Shown here: positions 25,436-35,127 of the stretch, piece after piece
Layout of the letters: every line of letters begins with the position of its first letter
How positions within the stretch are numbered: the first letter of the stretch is position 1
Assembly (NCBI RefSeq): GCF_026210795.1
Contig: NC_089432.1
Coordinates: 5,084,001-5,148,000, forward strand
Source: Rhizophagus irregularis
Taxonomy: Eukaryota; Glomeromycota; Glomeromycetes; Glomerales; Glomeraceae
Direction: 5' to 3'
DNA length: 64,000 nt
Made by a program: the position numbers and the translations under genes
Notes under the pieces: model-generated
Told to the model about the DNA's origin: nothing
The model's database searches: none
The model's input: the letters and a program-made list of their open reading frames with translations, nothing else

Positions 25436-27744
25436 CATCAGGAAGTCACGGGAAAAATATTCATCAAATGTACATCGGTCACTTGATGTACATCATAAAG
25501 AAACGCTGAACATCGGACCCTGCAATGTACTACTGATGTCACAACATTTGATGTTCATCGCCAAATTAAAGATGTTCATCACCTGTACATTACGATTAAT
25601 TAACACATTTATTAATGATATTAAAATACATGCGTTATTTATTATTATACTATCATTATACTATACAAATGTATTATTAACTAATTAATATAATATCTAT
25701 GGCTATTTTAAATCTATATAATATGTTAAATACTAGATAAAAATTGATTTCCAAAATAAACCTATAAAGAAAAAAATGAAAATGTTAATAAAACTTTTCG
25801 TTAAAAATAAAAAAAAGTAAAATTCGAAGGGATATATATACCTTCGAAATAGGATCCAGTCGCGTCTTGGACCTACAAAAGAAAAAAAAATGAAACCGTT
25901 AGTAAAAACGTTTCGTTAGAAAAAATAAAAATTTGAAGGTACTGTATATACCTTCGAAATTCCATATAACTGAGTGATCCCAGATCCTACAAAAAAAAAG
26001 CAAACAAAAAACGTTAGTTTACGTTTCTAAAAGAAAAATAAAAAAATCCAAGTTTCGAAGTGAATTGAAATCTTCGAAACTTACCAATCCGTTAAGATTC
26101 GTCTTCTTTTTCCGTTCTTCAGAAACCCACCCAAGATCTAAAAGAAGAAAAAGAATTAGAAATAACAAAAAAAATTAAAAAAATTAAAGATTCGTATTGT
26201 CCTTACGAATCTTTGGGTTTTCTGTTCTTCAGAAGCCCACCCAAAACCTAAAAATCAAAGAAAAGAACGGTTAGAAACCGTTCATAATAATAAAATAAAT
26301 AAAAATAAACCAAAGATTCGTACTTACGAATTTTGGTTTTTTCCATTTTTCAGAAGACACCCGAGAAACCCAAAACCTAAAAATAAAATAAAAAGAACGG
26401 TTAGAACCATTCATAGTATTAAAAAAAATAAATCTAAGGTTCGTAATATAATACTTACGAACCTTAGTTCTCCATTTTCCGTTCTTCAGAAGACCACCCG
26501 ATGGAACCTATAAAAAATAAAATAAAAAGAACAGTTAGAACCGTTCATAGTATTAAAAAAATAAATCTAAGGTTCGTAATATAATGCTTACGAACTTTAG
26601 TTTTTTGTTTTCCGTTCTTCGGAAGATCACCTGACAGAACTTATAAAAAATAAAATAAAAAGAACGGTTAGAACCGTCCATAGTATTAAAGAAATAAATC
26701 TAAGATTCGTAACTGAATATAATACTTACGAACCTTAGTTCTCCATTTTCCATTCTTCGGAAGCCCTTTCGAGACACCGAACCTATAAAAAAAAGAAAGG
26801 AACGGTTAGTAAACCGTTTCATAATAATAAAAAAAATAAAAAAAAACCAAGATTCTTACGAATCTTGGTTCCTCTTTGCGAAATCCCCTTCCACCATCCC
26901 CCTTTCCCAGTTTTTTACCTTAAAGTCTGGTTTCGTGAACAAGCTGGCGTCCTACAAAAAAAAAACAATGAAAAAGAAACGTTAGATCGTTTCTTAAATT
27001 AAAAATAACAAAAAATCTTCCACTTTCCAGTTTCTTACTACCTTAAAGTCTGGTTTCATAGTATTCAAGCCAGCGTCCCCCTAGTAAACGTCCTACAAAA
27101 AATAAAATAATAAAGAGAAACGTTAGTTCGTTTCTTAAATTAAAAATAACAAAAAATCTTCCCCTTTTCAGTTTCTTACTACCTTAAAGTCCGGTTTCAT
27201 AGTATTCAAGCCGGCGTCCCCCTAGTAAACGTCCTACAAAAAATAAAATAATGAAAAGAAACGAAAAAAAAAGATAAAATTAAAAAAAAAATAAAAAAAA
27301 AATAAATTAAAAAAAAGTAACGAAACTTACAGGTGTGAGAAAAAGAAGAGAACGAAAGGGAAGTGAAGGACGAAAGGAAAGGGAAGGATATAGGAGAAGG
27401 ACGAAAGGACAAGGGGACGAAGGGAAGTGAAAGAAAGGGAAAAAAAAAGTTTAAAGTTTTTTATTAGACTTTTTTTTATCAAAAAAAAGATCGATCGGCA
27501 AACTGATCACATGATACCGATCAATACTAACTGAAATTTACTAGTTAGTAATTATATTTTTATTATAGCAAAGATATGTACATTGAATATTTATTATTAA
27601 ATGCTGCACATCATGATAAAAATTTCATTGATGATGTTCATTAATGTTAAATATTACTTGTACATTAAAAAGAATGAATATTGCAATGTACATGATTTGC
27701 ATAAATGTATATGTAATGTACATTTTTTTCGTAACTTCCTGATG
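25436..27744. mobile_element. 2.3 kb TIR element with TA target duplication, in the 5' LTR
   Basis: Comparison with the uninterrupted 3' LTR defines the insertion exactly. Flanking bases are TA on both sides (25434-25435 and 27745-27746), and the empty site has one TA. The ends are inverted repeats CATCAGGAAGTCACG and, from the right end, CATCAGGAAGTTACG (14 of 15 match). A TA duplication is typical of the Tc1/mariner (IS630) superfamily. Subterminal parts are rich in GTACAT/ATGTAC words. There is no transposase ORF; the centre is a hairpin-repeat array. It is a non-autonomous element that inserted after the retrotransposon. Confidence 0.85.
25780..27240 (+). repeat. Array of about a dozen diverged units, each with two hairpins
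   Basis: Units of about 110-150 bp start with CCTACAAAA-like words (for example near 25870, 25988, 26508, 26780, 26952, 27092 and 27232). Each holds a short inverted repeat around GTTAG, such as GAACGGTTAGAACCGTTC or GAAACGTTAGTTCGTTTC. Most hold a second one, such as CCAAGATTCTTACGAATCTTGG at 26854-26875 or arms of CTAAGGTTCG with CGAACCTTAG. Arms differ between units but mostly stay complementary. No reading frame is preserved, so selection or copying acts on structure, not on protein. Confidence 0.75.
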
Positions 27745-28030
27745 TATCTCATTGTTTATTTTATAGTTTGTTATATTTGTGAGTCAGTATTTGCGTCTGA
27801 GTGTATATGCCCGTGTGCAATACCGTATTCGCATTTGACTGAAATTTCATTTTATTTTATTGTGTAACCTTCGTAAATCGATCGACAGTGATACATTTAC
27901 TAATAATTTCATATAGTTTATTTCACTTTGCGTTCATTAACATTATTTAATATTTATTTTATTCATAATCCTTCTGCTTACCATACACCCATACGCTTAT
28001 TTTTATAAGCATACAAGAACTGGCATAACA

Positions 28031-28050
28031 AATTGGTGCCTTCTGCCAGA
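28031..28050 (+). promoter_or_regulatory. Putative primer-binding site of the retrotransposon
   Basis: Directly after the 5' LTR the sequence reads AATTGGTGCCTTCTGCCAGA. TGGTGCC is complementary to a tRNA 3' end carrying CCA, as expected for minus-strand priming. I cannot name the tRNA from the sequence alone. Confidence 0.6.
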
Positions 28051-28627
28051 ATCCCGATTTCCCATTATTTTAGTCCCCTTTTATGTTCTAAAACCATTTC
28101 AATCGCAATGATATACACGACGCTATACATAGACAATTAGGGCTAAATAACATAACCACTTATCATCGTGATCTATCGTGTAATAATTGTTACCCATCTG
28201 AGATCCCCTTAACCCCACTTTTCAACACTTTTTGGATTGGATTTCTTCTAATTATCCAGTTATAGAATATACCCGATACACTCAACAATACTTTGAAGAG
28301 GTTGCTTATTCAATCACTAACGCGGATATTGACAACGCCATACATAACCTATTGTTCAGTATCCGATACACTGATATAGAACCAATAGATTATACCCTTT
28401 TGCGTCATGATCTTATTAACGCCTATAATCTAACCAACAGTTTTTAGCAGGATCCTAACGAAGTCCTTTATCAAGTCAGTGAGACTACTACCTCACCAGA
28501 ACCTGAAGCTTTAAGTGATACAACATCAGAGAATTCTGAGGAAGAAATTCCCCATTTACATATTCCACTACCACCTATTTACAACACACCGAATAACCCA
28601 GCTCCAGTAATTCCACTGGTAATTAAT

Positions 28628-29695
28628 ATGGCCCAACCTAACCAGCAGGACTTTCAGCAATTACGAGCGGCAATCACAGCATTAACCCAGGTATTGCCGA
28701 ATACCAACAATGCTTTGGTCGGGAATACACAGGCCATTGCCAACCCGCCAAGACGAGGAGGAAAGGTGGCTGAACTGCCATCATTCTATGGAAGCAATCA
28801 GGACCCGGTCGCATGGTTCGAGGATTTTACTAGAGCTTGCAATGCTAATGGTATAGCAAATGGCCGTAAATTGGAAGTAGTGCCGGCCTATCTTAAGGGC
28901 GCTGCTTCTACATGGTGGAATGCTAATCAGGCGTTACCAAACAATAACCCTAATAAGATCACCGTGTGGACCGGCAATAATAACAATACCGATTTTATCC
29001 AGAATTTCCCAGCGGCTTTTAGGACTCAAACCCTAGTCAAAATCTGGACCACAGAACTAAAACAAAGGCGACAACAACCTGGCAAGGATGTAAATACCTA
29101 CGCCGCCGCCTTACAAGAACTATACCGAAGGGTAGAGACGAATGCTTTCGCCTATCTCGAAGCAATCAAGGCTTGGAAATTTGTAAACGGTCTATTGCCT
29201 GACCTATATGTCACCGTTAAGCCTCACAATGAACAAACATGGAATGGCGCGGTGGATAGAGCTAAAGCGTATGAGTTAACGCATAAGGATCAAGGCGCTG
29301 TCAGCGCATACCTCAATAAATTTACGCCGATGACAACTACTGACCATACCGGCGATTTACTTAAGGCCATCCAGGATTTATCTAAACAAGTGCAGTCGAT
29401 AGGTAATGGATATAGAGGCTATCGGAATAATAATAGTTTCCGAAATGCCAACCAGCAAACGGTCCAAACAACACAAGGTAGACCGAATCAGGTCGTATGT
29501 TATTCATGTGGAGAACCGGGACATATATCTAGGACTTGTCCGAATAGAAATAATGTTGCTGGACGTCCCAATAATATTCCGAGAAATAATAATACCCCAC
29601 AACCAACAAATACAAATGACCAACTTGCGCAGATACAACAATTGCTGGCCCAATTGGTATCGCAAGAAAGTACCGAAGACCAGCATTTAAACTAG
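28628..29695 (+). CDS. gag: Retrotransposon Gag with CCHC zinc knuckle
   Basis: A 355-residue ORF. The ATG at 28628 has a good context (AATATGGCC). Residues 43-220 form the retrotransposon-gag capsid region (GGKVAELPSFYGSNQDPVAWF, then WWNAN and LQELYRRVE). A CX2CX4HX4C zinc knuckle, CYSCGEPGHISRTC, is at residues 291-304. The C-terminus is Asn/Gln-rich. Upstream in the same frame, codons from 28232 are open except for one TAG at 28445-28447, so an older, longer leader may have existed. The stop at 29693-29695 follows a TTTAAAC heptamer and pol is open in the -1 frame. Gag packages element RNA in virus-like particles. This is one of the few intact ORFs of the element. Confidence 0.92.
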   Translation: MAQPNQQDFQQLRAAITALTQVLPNTNNALVGNTQAIANPPRRGGKVAELPSFYGSNQDPVAWFEDFTRACNANGIANGRKLEVVPAYLKGAASTWWNANQALPNNNPNKITVWTGNNNNTDFIQNFPAAFRTQTLVKIWTTELKQRRQQPGKDVNTYAAALQELYRRVETNAFAYLEAIKAWKFVNGLLPDLYVTVKPHNEQTWNGAVDRAKAYELTHKDQGAVSAYLNKFTPMTTTDHTGDLLKAIQDLSKQVQSIGNGYRGYRNNNSFRNANQQTVQTTQGRPNQVVCYSCGEPGHISRTCPNRNNVAGRPNNIPRNNNTPQPTNTNDQLAQIQQLLAQLVSQESTEDQHLN

Positions 29696-29744
29696 GAGGC
29701 GTACCTCAGGAGGGTGAGCGTACACGCCAGACAACAATTCCCTC
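29686..29744 (+). promoter_or_regulatory. Predicted -1 ribosomal frameshift signal between gag and pol
   Basis: In gag frame the bases read T TTA AAC at 29686-29692, a canonical X XXY YYZ slippery heptamer, directly followed by the gag TAG. After five bases a stem can form: 29698-29708 pairs with 29715-29728 (GGC/GCC, GTAC/GTAC, CTCA/TGAG, with two small bulges) around the loop GGAGGG. GAGGG of that loop (29710-29714) is complementary to CCCTC at 29740-29744, which would give an H-type pseudoknot with an A-rich connecting loop. The -1 frame is open through this site into protease. The frameshifting itself is inferred. Confidence 0.75.
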
Positions 29745-29748
29745 GAAT

Positions 29749-30909
29749 TTGACGCTATTGGAAACATATCCCGCTACAAGAACTACCCGAAGTAAATCTA
29801 GACTTGATCTGACTATTGGAACCGTAAAGGATAAACCTCCGGAAGAAGAGATAATAGTACGAACCATACAAAGCTCTGGTAAATCTAAACAACCAATAAG
29901 GTCAACTGGAGTAAAGAAAGTCGAACCTAAGAAGGTGGTCAAAAAGAAGTCTGCCGCAGTAGCCCCAATTTACAAAATGATAGAACCATATACGCCGCAG
30001 CAGTTCTTTGATCAAAAGGCCGATATTACGAATGGCCAGTTGCTGGCAATGAACCCAAAGTTCAGCTTAACAGTGGCCAAACAGCTAAGAAAACCGGTTG
30101 TTAGGACAAAAACTGAAGAACAAGATAAAAAACTGGTTAAGAAAGATGATGAAATTCTGAATAATGGAAATGTTTCTGAAGTTGAAAATCTCATGCAGGT
30201 GGCTAATACCGCCGGACCGAATGATGATCGAACTTCGGCATTATATTGTGAAGCCTCGATTAAACACATAAGATTCCCGCTGATCGTTGATTCTGGATCG
30301 GCTGGAAGTATTATTTCCTTATCATTATTGAAAGATTTAGATATGGAAATAACGAAAGCCTCAAAAACTATTATGGTGAATGTAAATGGAGAGCGTCGAC
30401 GACCATTGGGCGCTGTAACTGACATACCGTTGAAGATACATGAATGCATCATTCCGGTGGATGCCATTGTTACCGATGCTAATTCATATTCTGCTATAGT
30501 CAGAAATGATTGGCTGCGTAAGACCAAGGCCGTTCTGGACTATAACAACAATCGGATGACCATCAAGTGGAAAGATCAGGTTTTAGAAGTGACCACCGAA
30601 TGTAGAGAAATGCCCCACCACATAACTAGCATCGAGATACCGAATATAGAAGCCGAAGAAGAGGTTGAGGATGAATCCGAAAAGGAAGTTGATGAAGAAG
30701 CCGTAGAAGAATCGGAAGAAGAATATGAAAGTGACGACGAGGAGACACAAGAGCAGCTATTCTGTAACGCCGGATATATTACTCAGGAAAAGGTGCAAGA
30801 AATCGAAGAAGAATTAAAAGAAGGAAATTTCGTCAGTAATGAATATTACTACCAGTATGAAGAAATTGAAAAAGGAAAATTTTATACCAGAAAATTGGAC
30901 GAAGAATAA
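29749..30909 (+). CDS. pol: Retrotransposon Pol, protease part
   Basis: This ORF is in the -1 frame relative to gag. It is open from the slippery site at 29686, so it is probably made as a Gag-Pol fusion rather than from its own start. A Lys-rich linker (residues 50-140 from 29749) precedes the retropepsin core. DSGSAGSIIS at residues 181-190 has the catalytic Asp in a D-S/T-G triad, followed by hydrophobic strands typical of the fold. The segment after that is very acidic (many Glu/Asp). The frame ends at TAA 30907-30909, within what should be the link to reverse transcriptase. The TAA is probably a secondary nonsense change because the -1 pol frame clearly continues (RKFDDFMERY follows). 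Confidence 0.85.
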   Translation: MTLLETYPATRTTRSKSRLDLTIGTVKDKPPEEEIIVRTIQSSGKSKQPIRSTGVKKVEPKKVVKKKSAAVAPIYKMIEPYTPQQFFDQKADITNGQLLAMNPKFSLTVAKQLRKPVVRTKTEEQDKKLVKKDDEILNNGNVSEVENLMQVANTAGPNDDRTSALYCEASIKHIRFPLIVDSGSAGSIISLSLLKDLDMEITKASKTIMVNVNGERRRPLGAVTDIPLKIHECIIPVDAIVTDANSYSAIVRNDWLRKTKAVLDYNNNRMTIKWKDQVLEVTTECREMPHHITSIEIPNIEAEEEVEDESEKEVDEEAVEESEEEYESDDEETQEQLFCNAGYITQEKVQEIEEELKEGNFVSNEYYYQYEEIEKGKFYTRKLDEE

Positions 30910-32282
30910 CATCGGAAATTCGATGATTTTATGGAACGATATCAGGATCTGTTTGCCTGGGATCCTAATGACTTCAGAAGAACATCGGTAGTTACACATA
31001 AAATCAATACCGGAGAAGCTACCCCGGTTGGACAAAGATTCTACTGAACATCTTATCAAAACCAGCTGTTCATAAAAGAAGAAATACAACGATTATTGAA
31101 CGCCGGTTTAATAACTCCATCAAAAAGTCAATGGACTTCACCAGTTGTAGTGGTGGAAAAAAAAACGGCAAGAAACGTCTTTGCGTGGATTATCAGAAGT
31201 TAAATCAAGTAACGAAACGAGACTGATATCCCTTGCCGAGAATCGATGACATGCTGGAAACGTTATCCGGATGTCAATGGTTTTCCTCCCTTGATCTTGC
31301 CAGCGGGTTTTGGCAGGTCAAACTTAGTCCGAAAGACAGGGAAAAATCGACGTTTATCACCCGTTTCGGAACCTACGAGTTTACGGTTATGCCATTCGGC
31401 CTATGTAATGCTCCCGCCACCTTCCAGCGCTTGATGGATACAGTATTATGGGACATATTGTGGCAATATGTTGTGGTGTACATAGACGATATTAACGTGG
31501 GCTCCAAGACGTTCGAAGAACACCTACAACATTTGGAACAGGTTTTTCTTCGATTAAAATTAGCCGGACTGAAGCTGAGTCCAGAAAAATGTTTCTTTTT
31601 TAAGGATGAAATCCCGTTTCTAGGACACGTTGTAAGCTGGAAGGGCATACAAACCGACCCTGAAAAATTAAAAACCATTAGGGAATTTCCCATACCAAGA
31701 GACTTGATGCAGTTGCGAGGATTTATCGCTCTAGCGTCTTATTATCGTAAATTTGTCAAAGGGTTTTCATCGATAGCCGAACCCTTGAATAGACTTTTAA
31801 AGAAAAACACCCCGTATATATGGAGTGACGAACAACATGATGCTTTTGAGAAGCTTAAAACATGTTTGATGACGCCTCCTATATTGGCTTACCCAAATTT
31901 CGAGAAGCCATTTATTCTTTATACAGACGCATCTACCTTCGCTTTAGGTGCAATTCTATCCCAGAAAGACGAAGACAAACGCGAATGCGTTATAGCATAC
32001 GCAAGTCACACTTTAAACAAGCATGAACGAAACTATAGTATAACAGAACTCGAGTGTCTTGCGGTAATTTGGTCAGTGAGACACTTTCACCAATATCTGC
32101 ATGGTCAGAAATTTACGGTGATTACGGACCACGCTGCGTTACGATATTTAATGAATTTATCGAATCCTGTTGGCAAACTCAAACGATGGTTAATGACTTT
32201 GAATGGCTATGAACTTGAGATAATAAACTGCCCCAGAAAACTTCACTCCAACGTCGATACATTAAGCCGAATAAGAACTTAA
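30910..32282 (+). pseudogene. pol: Retrotransposon Pol, reverse transcriptase and RNase H, broken
   Basis: After the TAA at 30907 the frame continues with an RT N-terminus, a TGA at 31045-31047 and a one-base loss in the A run 31157-31165. Another TGA follows at 31224-31226, then a long open frame from 31233 to 32282. That frame contains the RT palm: LDLASG with the first catalytic Asp, FGLCNAPATFQRLMD, and YIDD. The Ty3-type RNase H follows, with TDAS, TELECLA and TDHAAL, and ends at DTLSRIRT. All catalytic residues are readable, yet three stops and one frameshift prevent a full product from this copy. Confidence 0.9.
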
Positions 32283-32369
32283 CGCATCTTCGTTGAAAAA
32301 CTCTATTAACCACCCGATTTGCATATATACGACGCCGATTTATTGGATTACCCATATTTTTGACTCAAC

Positions 32370-34445
32370 ATGGATTTAAACACCTACTTCTCACTCATAC
32401 ACTTTTTGATGACACACTCAATGCCAACACACCTCGATACGCAGCAACATGCTTCTATTAAACGAAAATCAAGATATTTTATTATCTTGAATGATCAACT
32501 TTATAAAAAGAATAAAGTTAACCCCAATAGACCGATACGAGTTGCAAAAGAAAATGAAATAGAGGATATTCTATATCATATGCACTCAGATCCATTAGCA
32601 GGCCACTTTTCAATAGATGAAATGTATCGAAGGATAAAAATTTGATACTACTGGCCGCAAATGTTCAATGACGTTCGCCGATATGTGCGAACCTGTGATG
32701 AATGCCAACGAAGGGGCAAAAATCGCCGCAATGAACCTCTCCATCCGATAAAGGTCGGACAACCATTCGATAGACTAGGAATGGATATTGTCGGACCGTT
32801 GCCTAAGACGAAAAATGGCAACATGTATATTGTCGTTGCAACCGAATACCTGACCAAATGGCCGGAAGCCCGCGCAATTCCCAACGCTAAGGCATCATCA
32901 GTTGTCTCGTTTTTCTACGAAGATATTATATGCCGCCATGGATGCCCAAAAGAGCTATTAACCGACCGTGGGACGCATTTTGTAAACGAAATGCTAAACT
33001 CCTTATGCGAAAACCTTGGAGTTAAGCATAAATTGTCTACGGCGTATCACCCGCAGACTAACGGGTTGGTAGAGCTAGAGCTCTGAACAGGTCAGCCAAA
33101 TTCAGGTAACCTGACCTGACCTGACCTGAAATTCAGGTCAGGTATGAGATTTTTAAAAAAAATTCAGGTCAGGTATGAAGATTGACCTGACCTGTTGACC
33201 TGAAACTATTGATTCTACTATATAATAAAAGTGAGTTGCAGTATTGCGATTCACTTTTTTATATTGATTTTATATAATAATAGTGAGTTGCAGTATTGCG
33301 ATTCACTTTTTTATATAGATTCTATATAAAAAAAGTGAGTTGCGGTATTGCGATTCACTTTTTTATATAGAATTAATATAAAAATGTGAATTGCAATACT
33401 GCAACTCACTTTTTTTATACAAAATCAATATAAAAAAGTGAATTGCAGTATTGGGATTCACTTTTTTATATGATTTTAATATAAAAATGTTGAATCGCAA
33501 TATTTCAAGAAAAAACATTGCGAAAACGTTTTTTCATAATATTATATTAAAAAAATGTTTTGTAACGTTTTTTTTTTTGATATTTCAATAATAGCATTGT
33601 GAAAACATTTTTTTCATAATGTTATATTAAAAAAAACGTTTTGCAATATTTTTTTTCAATATTTTAATAAAAAACGTTGCAAAAACGTTTTTTTTCATAA
33701 TATTATATTAAAAAAAAAAAGGTTTGTACCGTTTTTTTTCAATACTTTAATAAAAATTTTTCAGGTTTCAGGTCAGGTCAGGTCAAACAGACAACCTGAT
33801 ATAACCTGACCTGACCTGACCTGAAAAAAAATTTCAGGTCAGGTTTATCAATTAACCTGACCTGACCTGACCCATTCGGAGCTCTAGGTAGAGCGCTTCA
33901 ACCGAACGTTATGTGAAGCCCTTGCCAAATATGCCAATACAAATAAAGACGATTGGGATTTGTACCTATCATCTGTTTTATTTGCATACAGGACGAAAAG
34001 CCATAGCACCACACGGCATGAACCTTTCTACTTGATGTATGGCCGTGATGCTGTGCTTCCAATAGAATTCGCTGTTTCCACTGCGCAAAGTAAATGCGCT
34101 GGGGAAAATTTCCAGGATGATCTCTTTAATCAAATTCACACCCTTACTGGAAAGGTGATAGTTGATCGCCTTGAAACACAAGATAATATATGCAAGGCGC
34201 AACAAAGGCAGAAAGAGCAACATGATGCAGGTCTTTCCGAAGTGCATTTTAAAATCGGAGACCTTGTGTTGCTATACCAAAGTCAACTAAGAGGCAAGCA
34301 AAAATTCCAAGAAAGATGGAAAGGCCCCTATTATGTGCATGAAATATTAGGAAATGGCGCATATAAGTTGCGCACAATTGAAGGAAAGATTTTAAAAGTT
34401 CCGGTGAATTCGGAACGGTTGAAATTGTATCACCAACGCATATAG
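32370..34445 (+). pseudogene. pol: Retrotransposon Pol, integrase, split by an 811 bp insertion
   Basis: First segment 32370-32642: the start of the HHCC zinc-binding domain (HMHSDPLAGHF), ending at TGA 32643-32645. Second segment 32661-33075: CDECQRR, which completes the HHCC domain, then the catalytic core with MDIVGP, TDRGTHF and YHPQTNG. At 33075 an 811 bp transposon interrupts the codon string. The coding text resumes at 33887 and continues to 34445. The C-terminal part holds a GPY/F-type module (WKGPYYVHEILGNGAYKL). The insertion plus its 8-bp duplication adds 819 bases, a multiple of three, but brings in a stop. All other parts of a Ty3/gypsy integrase are present. Confidence 0.9.
33076..33886. 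mobile_element. hAT-like non-autonomous element in the integrase, 811 bp
   Basis: Perfect 8-bp direct repeats GGTAGAGC flank the insert at 33068-33075 and 33887-33894, and removing one copy restores the integrase frame. The left end reads TAGAGCTCTGAACAGGTCA and the reverse complement of the right end reads TAGAGCTCCGAATGGGTCA. Both subterminal zones are packed with CAGGT/ACCTG words. The centre (33220-33490) has about six imperfect copies of a roughly 65 bp unit holding GAGTTGCAGTATTGCGATTC-like stretches, and then T-rich units around AAAACGTTTTT. No ORF. The 8-bp duplication points to hAT. Confidence 0.88.
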
Positions 34446-34659
34446 ACTATCATGCATGAATGCATGATTGATGATATAATGAATGCATGCATTTAATGTA
34501 TGCTAAAAAAAAAAAAAAAAAATTTTTTTTATTTTTATATATATATATATATAGTTTATTTATTATTTTTTTTTGTTTGTTTATTTATTATTATTATTAT
34601 TTTTGTTTATTGTTTATTGTTTATTATTATATTTATATATTGTTTAATTTAAAAAAAAA

Positions 34660-35127
34660 ATGGCCAAAATAAATGCTTATCAAAGAATCTTGGAAGATTT
34701 GCGACAATTACAACCAACCGAAATTGTGGCATATCCGCCACCTTATACGATTACCGCAGGCTTGGAAGAAAAATTTGATTTAATCAATGCTGCCATAGAA
34801 AGGTCCAAGCGCATTGATGACCGAATATTAATGCTAGCAAATGTCTACTATTTAGGACATTTTCTGGAAGTAGAAATTCGGGATAATACAAGACGCGGTC
34901 AATTTCTACAACAATTATCTATACATTTCCGGACGATTGCTATCCGAACTTATTATATATTTGAGGTCTCCGGAGTTGAACAGATTATGAGAACAACCCA
35001 TACAACCCCCACTATGATCCGGAAGCTCAGTACGGCAGAATATAAGGATTTGGTCTTTAAATCCATCGAAATTTTCAACGGGATTGAAAATCTGGGAGGG
35101 AGTGGTGTTAATCGAATAATCACATGA
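34660..35127 (+). CDS. Extra ORF between pol and the 3' LTR, function unknown
   Basis: An intact 155-codon ORF in the position where some Ty3/gypsy elements carry an env-like or accessory gene. It follows a T-rich, low-complexity stretch at 34500-34650, and its last seven codons lie inside the 3' LTR. The protein starts MAKINAYQRILEDLRQLQPT and is predicted mainly alpha-helical. It has a moderately basic centre (ERSKRIDDRILM, RDNTRRGQFLQQL) and no transmembrane segment, signal peptide or zinc motif. I do not recognise it. Its intact frame, beside a pol full of stops, makes it worth attention. Confidence 0.6.
   Translation: MAKINAYQRILEDLRQLQPTEIVAYPPPYTITAGLEEKFDLINAAIERSKRIDDRILMLANVYYLGHFLEVEIRDNTRRGQFLQQLSIHFRTIAIRTYYIFEVSGVEQIMRTTHTTPTMIRKLSTAEYKDLVFKSIEIFNGIENLGGSGVNRIIT
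35094..35105 (+). promoter_or_regulatory. Putative polypurine tract
   Basis: GGGAGGGAGTGG lies immediately before the 3' LTR start TGTTAATCG. This is the position and composition expected of the plus-strand primer. It lies inside the extra ORF. Confidence 0.6.

Larger units (their letters stand above)
25148..28030 (+). repeat. 5' LTR, interrupted by a 2.3 kb element
   Basis: The LTR begins TGTTAATCG and ends GGCATAACA, with TG/CA termini. About 572 bases match the 3' LTR. The match is split by an insertion at 25436-27744 that is absent from the 3' LTR. Near its start the LTR holds tandem ATGTTACGA-type 9-mers, then nested AT-rich palindromes around TTTAACATGTTAAACATA. Promoter activity is expected here from the family, but no TATA position can be proved. 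Confidence 0.92.

Noticed and set aside
25780-27240. Hairpin array as a CRISPR or tRNA cluster
   Set aside because: Units are diverged, there are no constant repeats with unique spacers, and the hairpins do not form cloverleaf structures.
31045-32645. Recoded TGA (alternative genetic code) to explain the pol stops
   Set aside because: The four intact kinase genes end in TAA and have no internal TGA, and the element also has a frameshift and TAA stops. Decay by C-to-T change is simpler.
34487-34672. Hydrophobic ORF between integrase and the extra ORF
   Set aside because: It is a translation of A/T homopolymers and TA repeats in an untranslated spacer.
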